Of a stretch of 64,000 bases of DNA, positions 15,189 to 22,097 are shown in pieces. Both the position numbers and the translations under genes were made by a program. Source of the stretch: Scatosoma sp045652965 (GTDB lineage Bacteria > Bacillota > Clostridia > Christensenellales > Borkfalkiaceae); assembly GCA_045652965.1 (NCBI GenBank), contig JAZOLI010000092.1:1-64000 (forward strand), given 5' to 3'. How positions within the stretch are numbered: position 1 is the stretch's first letter; every line of letters begins with the position of its first letter. Below the pieces are notes generated by a model that made no database searches, was not told the origin of the DNA, and saw only the letters and a list, made by a program, of their open reading frames with translations.

Positions 15189-16577
15189 TTATTTTTGTTT
15201 GCTCTTTCTTTTGAAGATAAAGCGGCGGAACAAAATAAGGTTCATAACAAGGAAGAAACCAACCAAGATGATAAGCGTAAAGATCGGTTGTTTGGGCGCG
15301 AGCGTTGCCAAAAGCATAAGCGGGAAGCCAAACACCATGGCAGGGAAATTTTGATAAACCAAGTTTTCCGCGGTGGGGGTGACGAAATCGCCGTCCACTT
15401 CACGCAAAAGAATAATCCCCGTGCTCGCCGTTCCCGTGAGCATGCCGTACATTGCCAAAAATTGCTCTTCCGCATAGTTTTTAAACAGCGTTCTTGCCAC
15501 GAAATAGTTGTAAAAATAAGTGGAGATTAAGCCGACAACGCCAAGGATGAGAAGAATTGACCAATAAGATGCGACAACGTCCAAATTGATGGCGGCGATT
15601 CCTGCAACGACCATGATGTCAAAGAAGAAATTGCAAATGCGATCCATTAAAAAATCGTTGGTGTATTTAAATTTCATGATGCCTGTTTTGTTTAAGAAAT
15701 TTAACACCAATTTCACGAGCGTTGCCATCAACACGCCGATAAGGAAGTTGAAACCGTAAACAATCGATCTTGCGCCGGGGAGAAGTGTGCCGATGCCGAG
15801 CATAAGCAAATAAGTCAAGAAATAAGCAAGCGCGATCAAGGCAAGTTGCACGGTCAATTTATCCATGCCACCGTTCATCGGGATTTCGTCTTTATCTTGA
15901 ATGGCGTTTTCCGTTAAAACTTCCGCGCCCTGCATTTTGGACGGGAAACGGTTTTTGCGTTTTATGATGTTCAAATGAATGACGCCGCCGATGCTTGCGC
16001 TTAAAAAGCCGAGCGCAGCGATTGTAAGACCGAAGCTTTTGCCACCGATAAAGCCATAATCCGCTTCGTAAATGCTTCCATAGTTGAGTGCTTGTCCCGT
16101 GCCTTGACCATAGCCAAAGGGGAGCAACACACCTGCCGCCGCAAAGAAATCTTGAATGATAAGAGATGCCACAATGGTGATGCCCAAGCCCAAAACCGCT
16201 TGCAATAAATAGGTGGAAACGGTCGTCACGCCCGTGTTAAAAATTTCGACGGAGCGTTCTTTGGTGAGCTTATGTTTTTTGCCCTTAAAGGAAACGGCGA
16301 TAAAGCCAAGTGCAAGGGTGTGATAGGTGATCATTTCAAGCACGCTGTTTCCATTTCCACAGAAAAATTCGGTGTTCCAAATGGAAACGTTTGTGATCGA
16401 TTTATAAACAATGTTCAAGCCGAACAAGATCAAACCGCCGAGAACGGACGTGGGGATCAACGATTTTTTTAAAAAGCCCACCCGTCTTTTGAGCATGTTT
16501 GCAAAAAGTAAACTGATAAGGAGCACGGCGACTAAGCTGAAAGTGCCCCAAACTTTAAAGTCCCAAAAATTTTCCAT
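15189..16577 (-). CDS. gltS: sodium/glutamate symporter, GltS family
   Basis: 462 residues with about ten or more hydrophobic segments and basic loops. Re-entrant-loop motifs typical of GltS are visible in each half: FGYGQGTGQALNYG in the first and MYGMLTGTASTGIILLRE in the second. It would import glutamate with Na+ across the cell membrane. The chain is longer than E. coli GltS (about 400), mostly in the mid-loop around SKMQGAEVLTENA. Its start overlaps the upstream acyltransferase by 23 nt, so the two are translationally coupled. Confidence 0.85.
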   Translation of the reverse strand: MENFWDFKVWGTFSLVAVLLISLLFANMLKRRVGFLKKSLIPTSVLGGLILFGLNIVYKSITNVSIWNTEFFCGNGNSVLEMITYHTLALGFIAVSFKGKKHKLTKERSVEIFNTGVTTVSTYLLQAVLGLGITIVASLIIQDFFAAAGVLLPFGYGQGTGQALNYGSIYEADYGFIGGKSFGLTIAALGFLSASIGGVIHLNIIKRKNRFPSKMQGAEVLTENAIQDKDEIPMNGGMDKLTVQLALIALAYFLTYLLMLGIGTLLPGARSIVYGFNFLIGVLMATLVKLVLNFLNKTGIMKFKYTNDFLMDRICNFFFDIMVVAGIAAINLDVVASYWSILLILGVVGLISTYFYNYFVARTLFKNYAEEQFLAMYGMLTGTASTGIILLREVDGDFVTPTAENLVYQNFPAMVFGFPLMLLATLAPKQPIFTLIILVGFFLVMNLILFRRFIFKRKSKQK

Positions 16578-17853
16578 TTTCCACTCCTGCCTTTATGTTT
16601 TTATAATGGTGATAAAATTGCACGTATTTTAAAGCGTTGAAACGCTTGTTTCCTTTCACTTGATACACCTTTTTGTTGTTGTCGAGATAAACGTTGAGCT
16701 TGTTTTTCCCTAGCACCGTGACGGCGGAAACTTCGTCCAAGGAAAACACGGTTTTTTCGTCCTTGTCAATAAATTCAAAACGATCGTTAAACGCGCACAT
16801 GGTTATGTCTTTTTTCAAAAGATGCTTTCTCTTGTAAAAAGTCACTTTAGAAAGAGAAACGTTTTCGTCTACGTAAGCAGGCGTGTGCGCGAACGGGGAA
16901 ATGTCCAGCTTGGAGATAAAATCCGTTTGATAATCGTACCACTCGCCGACGTGTTTAAAGGGGAAATCACAGCCTATGCCTTTGAGCTGTTTGCTCGGTA
17001 GATATCGGATTTGTTTATGGCAGGTTTTACACTCAATCACGTCGTTTTTGCTCTCGAAAACGGACAAGCCGCAATCGGGACAAACGTAGATGGCGCGCTC
17101 TAAATATTCCGCGCTCTTCGTGTGCAAAAATTCCTCGGTGGAAACGTTTTCGTCTACAAACAATTCGCTTTGAATCACGCTATAAAGCTCGTCCGCGGAA
17201 TAGGTTGCAATTTCTTCCGGTTGCATCACGCGCGAAACGTAGGCGCGCATTTTGCCCTTGCGAACCACGTCGCTCCATCTCGGCTGTACGCCATAGCCGC
17301 CTTCAATGCGCATAAAAGCGATGGGGATTTTCAGCATCAAAGCAAGCTTTGCAATCGACGGGTTGATATATTCGGTTTTACCACTATACGTTCTATTGCC
17401 CTCGGGGAAGATGGCGATCGAGCCGCCTTCTTTCGCCACGCGCAGACAATTGAGAACCGCGCCCCTGTCGTGTGTGTTTTTCTTGATGGGGATAGGGGCG
17501 ATGAAAAAGCGCAAAAGCTTAGAAACAAATCCTGCGGAGAAAATGTCTTCAGAAGCTACGATATAAACAGGGCCTTTAAAAATCATGTCGACGAAAAATT
17601 GATCGTAGCCCGTTTGGTGGTTCATAAGGATCAAATAAGGCCGTTTTTCTTGTCCTTTAAATCGCTCTAAAGATATTCTCGTTTTCACTTTTACGTAAGT
17701 GCCTAAAAAAGGAGCAACAATTGCCTTTACGATTTTATGGCGAAGCTTGATCCATTTTTTGCGCTTTTTGTTTTTCGTTTCTTTCTCTTGCATAAATTTT
17801 TCTATCTTTTGTCGTTCTAGCTTAATTTTCTTTTTGCCCAGCGGTTTGGACAT
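16555..17853 (-). CDS. PlsC-like 1-acylglycerol-3-phosphate acyltransferase with zinc ribbon and C-terminal PH-like domain
   Basis: 432 residues. After a very basic N-terminus and a hydrophobic helix (about 40-55) the acyltransferase motifs follow: NHQTGYDQF (HX4D) and FPEGNRTYSG. At about 255-285 is a four-cysteine ribbon (CPDCG...CKTCH). The last ~110 residues alternate short beta strands (TVFSLDEVSAVTVLGKNKL) and end in a helix, resembling a bacterial PH/GRAM-like domain. Normal PlsC is about 200-250 residues. No ribosome site precedes ATG 17853, which lies 17 nt past a -10 box; an internal ATG at codon 21 is an alternative. Confidence 0.83.
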   Translation of the reverse strand: MSKPLGKKKIKLERQKIEKFMQEKETKNKKRKKWIKLRHKIVKAIVAPFLGTYVKVKTRISLERFKGQEKRPYLILMNHQTGYDQFFVDMIFKGPVYIVASEDIFSAGFVSKLLRFFIAPIPIKKNTHDRGAVLNCLRVAKEGGSIAIFPEGNRTYSGKTEYINPSIAKLALMLKIPIAFMRIEGGYGVQPRWSDVVRKGKMRAYVSRVMQPEEIATYSADELYSVIQSELFVDENVSTEEFLHTKSAEYLERAIYVCPDCGLSVFESKNDVIECKTCHKQIRYLPSKQLKGIGCDFPFKHVGEWYDYQTDFISKLDISPFAHTPAYVDENVSLSKVTFYKRKHLLKKDITMCAFNDRFEFIDKDEKTVFSLDEVSAVTVLGKNKLNVYLDNNKKVYQVKGNKRFNALKYVQFYHHYKNIKAGVENGKFLGL

Positions 17854-17869
17854 TTTGATTGCTAGTTAT

Positions 17870-17899
17870 ATTATACTATTTTTTGGGGGTGCTGGTCAA
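17870..17899 (-). promoter_or_regulatory. sigma-A promoter of the plsC-like/gltS pair
   Basis: TTGACC (17899-17894), 18 bp, TATAAT (17875-17870) on the minus strand. The predicted start leaves a leader of only about 10 nt with no Shine-Dalgarno. Confidence 0.7.
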
Positions 17900-17981
17900 A
17901 ACAATTTCATGCCATTTTTGTGAAAAATGTATAAAAGTTTAAATTTTATGCCTATTTTTTTATTTTTCGTTGATTTGGCGT

Positions 17982-18008
17982 GAAAAAAGCCCACACTTGT
18001 GTGGGCTT
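17982..18008 (-). terminator. terminator after the 18.0-19.0 kb hypothetical gene
   Basis: AAGCCCACAC and its complement (17987-17996 with 17999-18008), followed on the minus strand by TTTTTT. Confidence 0.85.
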
Positions 18009-18043
18009 GGTCGTTTTGGATAAGAGCAAAATCGGGTATGGCG

Positions 18044-18958
18044 TTATTTTTTTATGTCGGTGATTTTGCCGTTAACTATGCTTACCGCGGAGTTTTCGAT
18101 TCCAAAAAGGCGTCCAGATTTTTTATACACGAGTCCGCAAACGTTGGGCTTGTCGGTGAGCGTGACCGAGCAAAATTCACCCAAATATCCTTTCAGCTTT
18201 TCCGCTTGACTTGCTAAATCGTCGGAAAGGAAAGAAAGATAGTTGGCGCCAAGCAAAACGCTTTCAAAAAACGCAAAGGGCAAAAGTTCGGCTTTAAGCG
18301 TTTCGGGATCGTTTTCGCCGTTTCGCGTTCTTTTTTGCGACAGGGTGCATTTCGTTTGCGTTAAGCCCTGCTCGCTCATCTCCCACTCGCAATCGGCAAC
18401 ACGCCCCAAGCTATCCAAAAGGGGGAGTGTGGCTTGTAGCTTGCCTGCTTCCACCGAGCAAGAAATTGTGTTTTCCAAAAGCACTCTCTCGCCAAAAAGG
18501 GTGTAAACGGCGAGCATGCTCGGGGCTTTTAAAAGCAGCAATCCGCTCTCAAAAATCAGCTCGGAATTTTCAAACGTAGGGGGCAGGGTTGAGATGAAAA
18601 ATCCTTTTTCCGTTTGTAGGGATAGCTGCAACTCTCCTTGATAAAAGAGCGTTGCAACGTTTTTCTCGAAGCGGTGTTGCGTGAGAATTTTAAGCGTGAG
18701 ATCGCTTGGGGGAAAATCGCGAGCAAAAATTGCAATCGCGTTTTCAAGCAAATAAACTTCGCAGCCTGTAGGCGGTGTGTGGCGCACGTTTTCATTTAAG
18801 AAAAAGCCGATCGGTTGTGCGTTTTCGGGGGAAAAGCGAACGAAAACGTTGTCCTTTAACGAGATTTCCGCAAATCGTTCAAAGCGGTCGGTGAGCCCGA
18901 AATAGGCATCGTTTAAAGTGAGCGCGCAAGGGCGCGCGGATAAAAAATAAATTTTCAT
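18044..18958 (-). CDS. uncharacterised protein, beta-strand-rich
   Basis: 304 residues from ATG 18958. I do not recognise the family. It has no signal peptide or membrane segment and reads as repeated short beta strands (for example IAIFARDFPP, ATLFYQGELQLSLQ, FENSELIFESGLLLL), then a helical stretch ETLKAELLPFAFFES and a compact final domain VTLTDKPNVCGLVYKKSG. It may be a cytoplasmic all-beta scaffold protein. The start is uncertain: no ribosome site precedes it, and a TAGAAT lies 5 nt upstream. It is a single-gene unit with its own terminator, divergent from the 19.06 kb regulator. Confidence 0.7.
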   Translation of the reverse strand: MKIYFLSARPCALTLNDAYFGLTDRFERFAEISLKDNVFVRFSPENAQPIGFFLNENVRHTPPTGCEVYLLENAIAIFARDFPPSDLTLKILTQHRFEKNVATLFYQGELQLSLQTEKGFFISTLPPTFENSELIFESGLLLLKAPSMLAVYTLFGERVLLENTISCSVEAGKLQATLPLLDSLGRVADCEWEMSEQGLTQTKCTLSQKRTRNGENDPETLKAELLPFAFFESVLLGANYLSFLSDDLASQAEKLKGYLGEFCSVTLTDKPNVCGLVYKKSGRLFGIENSAVSIVNGKITDIKK

Positions 18959-19062
18959 AAAATATTCTATGCTTTTTTTCAAAGGAAAAGTATAAAATGA
19001 AAAAATCCGTCAATAATTTAGGCTGACGAGAATTGAATCGCAACAATATTGGAGGAATGGTT

Positions 19063-19701
19063 ATGAATAAAATCAACGGCTATACGGAAGAAGAAGCGAG
19101 AAATTTGATTGAATATATAAAAGATGGCAAAAGCAAAGGAAAAACACTTACCTATCTTTTTGAAACCTACGGTTTAAAGCGTGGGCGCGCAAAGGGGAGC
19201 GTGCGAAATTATTATTATGCGCTTATGAAAAACGAGAAAAACGACGAGCGGATCGTGCACCTTTTGGACGGCTCGCGCCTTTCCGTGGAAAAGATCCGTG
19301 AATTTACCGAAGAAGAAACCGACCAAGTTTTGAAAGATATTTTAACGGAAAAGAGCAAGGGGTTATCGGTGCGCCGCGCCATTTTTAACCTTTCGGGCGG
19401 CGACGATAAGCTCATGCTTCGCTTGCAAAACAAATATCGCAATACGCTCAAAAAAGAGCCGCAGCGCATTGCGGCGATGGCGGAAAAGCTTGGATTTGAC
19501 GAAGAAGTTCAAAAGGTGCGCACGCGCGCGAGCGGAGAAAAAAGCGAACGCCCCGCGCTTCCCGATAAGGATTTTTTGCGTCGTCGTTTGGAAAACGAAA
19601 TCAACGCCCTCTACGATCGCCTTGCCTTGTCGCTCAAAGCCGAAAATGAACGCCTGCGCACGGAAAATCAAAAACTCAAAGACGAACTTTTGGCAAAGTG
19701 A
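19063..19701 (+). CDS. probable DNA-binding protein: two Myb-like helical repeats plus coiled coil
   Basis: 212 residues. Two ~50-residue units follow one another: YTEEEARNLIEYIKDGKSKG...YYYALMK (about 7-56) and FTEEETDQVLKDILTEKSKG...KYRNTLKK (about 81-132). Each starts with an aromatic-T-E-E-E helix cap, carries a conserved KSKG turn and ends in a basic/aromatic helix, like tandem Myb/SANT modules in RsfA-type sporulation regulators. A leucine-zipper-like coiled coil (about 170-210, LKAENERLRTENQKLKDEL) ends the protein. GGAGG sits 7 nt before ATG 19063; upstream starts lie on or before it. The target is unknown. Confidence 0.7.
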   Translation: MNKINGYTEEEARNLIEYIKDGKSKGKTLTYLFETYGLKRGRAKGSVRNYYYALMKNEKNDERIVHLLDGSRLSVEKIREFTEEETDQVLKDILTEKSKGLSVRRAIFNLSGGDDKLMLRLQNKYRNTLKKEPQRIAAMAEKLGFDEEVQKVRTRASGEKSERPALPDKDFLRRRLENEINALYDRLALSLKAENERLRTENQKLKDELLAK

Positions 19702-19715
19702 GTGAAAAAAAACAG

Positions 19716-19748
19716 CCCCGACCGTTTCACGATCGGGGAGTTTTTTTG
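19716..19748. terminator. bidirectional terminator
   Basis: CCCCGACCG/CGATCGGGG (19716-19738, one mismatch) flanked by A7 on the left and T7 on the right, between convergent genes. Confidence 0.9.
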
Positions 19749-19751
19749 TTG

Positions 19752-19988
19752 TTATTTCGCGGAACGGGATCTGCGAGATTTCGTTTCCGCATCGGAAGTT
19801 TTTTCTTCTTTTTCTTCCGATTTGCCTTTCTCTTCAAACATACGGAGTTTTTCATCCATCAGTTCGTCGAGCTTCGATTGCACTTCTTCTTGACCTTTTC
19901 TAACCAGCATGCGCATTTTATAATTGTTTGCCGTAAGCAAAGCGCCGCATACGCCGCCGAGCAAAAGCCCTGCCACGAATTTTTCCAT
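19752..19988 (-). CDS. small membrane-anchored YtxH-like protein
   Basis: 78 residues. A glycine-rich hydrophobic helix at 3-24 (FVAGLLLGGVCGALLTANN) is followed by a charged helical tail ending in SRRSRSAK. This layout matches YtxH-type proteins, small membrane-anchored proteins of unclear function often linked to stress. GAGGAGG lies 7 nt before ATG 19988; the longer frame start is rejected. It sits downstream of the ruvX fusion gene, with a hairpin between. Confidence 0.7.
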   Translation of the reverse strand: MEKFVAGLLLGGVCGALLTANNYKMRMLVRKGQEEVQSKLDELMDEKLRMFEEKGKSEEKEEKTSDAETKSRRSRSAK

Positions 19989-20004
19989 ATTTTCCTCCTC
20001 AAAC

Positions 20005-20027
20005 AAAACGCCGAAGGGCGTTTTTTG
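20005..20027. terminator. hairpin terminator between ruvX fusion and YtxH-like gene
   Basis: AAAACGCC and GGCGTTTT form an 8-bp stem with T6 on the plus strand and TTTTGTTT on the minus strand. For the minus-strand genes it may only partly terminate. Confidence 0.65.
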
Positions 20028-20067
20028 CTTGTAGGAACAGTATGTGAAAGAATTAGAAAATTATGCG

Positions 20068-20388
20068 TTATTCAAGATCCATTGCTTCGTCGCTATCTTC
20101 AAATTGTTCATATTGATGGCAAAATTCCGCAAAAACTTCGTCCATAAGCTGTTCGTCGTCAAGCGCGGCAAGGCGTTTGTCGTCGCCTTCGCCTTCCAAA
20201 CGGAACATCACCACTTCGTCTTCTTCCTCTTCGGTTTCAGGCTCTGCTTTTTGGAAGAAGCAATACCATTCGCCGCGATATTCAATCGTGCCGATGTGCC
20301 AAAATTTTTCAGCGTTGCCTTCTTCGTCTTCAAGCTCTATGATACGATCTTCTTCTTCGTATTCTTCCGTTTTCACTTCGTTTTTCAT
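20068..20388 (-). other. internal ribosome site and start for a separate DUF1292 product
   Basis: Within the fused frame, AAGGAG (20400-20395) lies 6 nt before an in-frame ATG at 20388. Translation from here would give a 106-residue free DUF1292 protein, the size of stand-alone YrzB. This suggests the two genes merged by loss of the ruvX stop while the second start was kept. Confidence 0.55.
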
Positions 20389-20829
20389 GGTTTTCTCCTT
20401 TTCTTGGTTTTTTATTTTCTTGAGATAACTTTCGAGAATAAACGACGCGGCGATCGAATCAATCGTTTGTTTGCGCCGATCGCGCTTGACACCGCTCATC
20501 ATTTGCGTTTCGCGAGCTTCGGCGGTGGTAAACCGCTCGTCTTCCGTTTCAATGGGAATGGAAGTTTTTTCTCGGAGTGCATCGATAAAACGGCGCGTTT
20601 TTTCCGTTTGTTCGCTTTCCGTGCCATCGGTGCTTATAGGCAAGCCGCACACGATCACGCCCACGCCCTTGTCTTCGGCAATTTTAGCGATCGCTTGCAC
20701 GTCTAATTGAAAATTGCGCGTGCGAAAATAGGTATCGCAAGGCATAGCGTATTCATTGAACGGGTCGCTCACGGCAACGCCGATTCGTTTGTCGCCTATA
20801 TCAAAGGCTATTGCTCGTTTGGTTATCAT
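20068..20829 (-). CDS. ruvX: RuvX/YqgF Holliday-junction resolvase-like protein fused to DUF1292 (YrzB)
   Basis: 253 residues. Residues 1 to ~147 are RuvX: AIAFDIGDKRIGVAVSDP, VCGLPISTDG, DERFTTAEA and a QTIDSIAASFIL end, the RNase-H-like nuclease linked to pre-16S rRNA end processing. The rest is DUF1292: an acidic start, then IELEDEEGNAEKF and a YRGEWYCFFQKAEPE strand pair. In most Firmicutes these are adjacent genes (yrrK, yrzB); here no stop separates them. ATG 20829 lies 6 nt after a TATAAT with no ribosome site, so the mRNA may be leaderless. A TTG at 20847 after GGAAGG is the alternative start. Confidence 0.88.
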   Translation of the reverse strand: MITKRAIAFDIGDKRIGVAVSDPFNEYAMPCDTYFRTRNFQLDVQAIAKIAEDKGVGVIVCGLPISTDGTESEQTEKTRRFIDALREKTSIPIETEDERFTTAEARETQMMSGVKRDRRKQTIDSIAASFILESYLKKIKNQEKEKTMKNEVKTEEYEEEDRIIELEDEEGNAEKFWHIGTIEYRGEWYCFFQKAEPETEEEEDEVVMFRLEGEGDDKRLAALDDEQLMDEVFAEFCHQYEQFEDSDEAMDLE

Positions 20830-20835
20830 GACATT

Positions 20836-20864
20836 ATTATACCACAAAACTAGCCTTCCGTCTA
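20836..20864 (-). promoter_or_regulatory. promoter of the ruvX fusion (leaderless spacing)
   Basis: TAGACG (20864-20859), 17 bp, TATAAT (20841-20836). The ATG begins 6 nt after the -10, about where transcription should start. Confidence 0.6.
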
Positions 20865-20891
20865 TCGTTTGAAAGGGGATAAACGGGAAAA

Positions 20892-20920
20892 TAAAAAATC
20901 CCAAGCAAAAAGCTTGGGAT
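20892..20920 (-). terminator. terminator after rpsR
   Basis: ATCCCAAGC/GCTTGGGAT (20898-20920) followed by T6 on the minus strand. Confidence 0.9.
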
Positions 20921-20934
20921 AATTTTCATTTAGC

Positions 20935-21183
20935 TTACTCGCCTTTGAAGGGGAGAAGTGCTGCGATTCTCGCGCGCTTGATAGCGGTTGCGAGAAGTCT
21001 TTGATGCGCCGCGCACGTGCCGCTCATTCTACGGGGGAGAATTTTTCCGCCTTCCGTGATGAATTTCTTTAAACGGTTTACGTCTTTATAATCGATTGCG
21101 TCGAGTTTTTCTTGGCAGAATGCGCATACCTTTTTACGGGGTGCTTTTTTGAATACCTTTTTTAAGGGTGCTTTTTCTTCCAT
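20935..21183 (-). CDS. rpsR: 30S ribosomal protein S18
   Basis: 82 residues. The S18 core is clear: CAFCQEKLDAIDYKDVNRLKKF, GGKILPRRMSGTCAAHQR and the C-terminal AIKRARIAALLPF. S18 binds with S6 in the platform of the 30S subunit. It carries the CxxC of the zinc-type (C+) form plus a third cysteine, as in many anaerobic Firmicutes. It is the last gene of rpsF-ssb-rpsR and the likely substrate of the RimI encoded at 1.2 kb. Confidence 0.97.
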   Translation of the reverse strand: MEEKAPLKKVFKKAPRKKVCAFCQEKLDAIDYKDVNRLKKFITEGGKILPRRMSGTCAAHQRLLATAIKRARIAALLPFKGE

Positions 21184-21222
21184 TTCCGTTTTACTCCTTT
21201 TTCAATTTTCTTTCCCTATGTC

Positions 21223-21642
21223 TTAGAAGGGAATGTCGCTGTCGTCGTCCATTGCTTGCAACACAGGCTTACGCTTGGGCGCGTTTGCTCTGGGTGCTTC
21301 GTCCATTTCGTCGAAACCATCAGCTGTTTTCGGCGTCAAGAATTCAACGTCTTGCACGATGATGTCAACCGCAGTGCGTTTCACACCTTGATTATCTTCA
21401 TAGTTGCGAAGCTGAACGCTTCCGGTTACGGCAACTTTATTGCCTTTCTTGGTGTAGCGCGCGATCGTTTCCGCCAAAGAACGCCAAGCCGTGCAGTTGA
21501 AGAAATCCGTTTGTCTTTCCCCGTCTTGTCCAGCATAGTTGCGGTTTACGGCGATTGCAAAGTGGCATACAGCCACGCCCGAAGCCGTTTCCGTGAGCTC
21601 GGGATCACGCGTTAAGTTTCCGATTAAAAACACTTTGTTCAT
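21223..21642 (-). CDS. ssb: single-stranded DNA-binding protein
   Basis: 139 residues. N-terminal OB fold with NKVFLIGNLTRDPEL and FFNCTAWRSLAETIARY, then a flexible linker and the acidic tip DDDSDIPF, which recruits replication and repair partners. It coats single-stranded DNA as a tetramer. AGGGAG lies 6 nt before ATG 21642; the longer TTG start overlaps rpsF and is rejected. Its place between rpsF and rpsR is the usual bacterial arrangement. Confidence 0.97.
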   Translation of the reverse strand: MNKVFLIGNLTRDPELTETASGVAVCHFAIAVNRNYAGQDGERQTDFFNCTAWRSLAETIARYTKKGNKVAVTGSVQLRNYEDNQGVKRTAVDIIVQDVEFLTPKTADGFDEMDEAPRANAPKRKPVLQAMDDDSDIPF

Positions 21643-21659
21643 ATTTTTCTCCCTACTTA

Positions 21660-21944
21660 TCAATCGAGTTTCGTGATCAAACGACGAACAACGTCCGCGT
21701 CGATGCCCGCAACACGTTTCAACTCTTCAACAACTTTGCCGTCAGCTTCGAACGTCATAAGCACGTAGTAAGCTTCGTTTTTGAAGTTGATAGGGTATGC
21801 GGTTTTCTTTGCGCCCCACTTATCCGTGGATACAACGGCACCGCCCATCGTTTTAACGACGTCTTCATACTTCGCAAGCTTCGCTTCCTTTGCTTCATCC
21901 GTAAGATCGTTGTTGATCAGATAGAGCATTTCGTATTTAGCCAT
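21660..21944 (-). CDS. rpsF: 30S ribosomal protein S6
   Basis: 94 residues, the S6 length. It opens with YEMLYLINNDL and contains WGAKKTAYPINFKNEAYYVLM, the conserved S6 core strand, ending in DADVVRRLITKLD. S6 pairs with S18 on 16S rRNA helix 22. AGGAGG precedes the ATG. It is first in the operon with ssb and rpsR, driven by the promoter at 22026-22054, with a leader hairpin that may bind S6:S18. Confidence 0.97.
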   Translation of the reverse strand: MAKYEMLYLINNDLTDEAKEAKLAKYEDVVKTMGGAVVSTDKWGAKKTAYPINFKNEAYYVLMTFEADGKVVEELKRVAGIDADVVRRLITKLD

Positions 21945-21962
21945 ACTTTTTTACCTCCTGGT

Positions 21963-21992
21963 CTTATTCGGCATACCTTTTCGATATGCAAG
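21963..21992 (-). promoter_or_regulatory. candidate S6:S18-binding leader hairpin of rpsF
   Basis: On the minus strand CTTGCATA...TATGCCGAATAAG: helix GCATA/TATGC, a CGAAT bulge on the 3' side, and a CTT/AAG outer helix, just upstream of the rpsF ribosome site. A CCG-containing bulge mimicking 16S helix 22 is the known feature of S6:S18 autoregulatory leaders. The match is by eye only. Confidence 0.45.
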
Positions 21993-22025
21993 GTTTTAAG
22001 CGCCTTTTTCAAGCCGCGTAGAATC

Positions 22026-22054
22026 ATTATAGACTATTTTGTGTGATTAGTCAA
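22026..22054 (-). promoter_or_regulatory. sigma-A promoter of rpsF-ssb-rpsR
   Basis: TTGACT (22054-22049), 17 bp, TATAAT (22031-22026); leader of about 75 nt to rpsF. Confidence 0.88.
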
Positions 22055-22097
22055 TCAATTTTGAGCGTTTTTAAAAGAATTTCTTTCTTTTTTTGCG

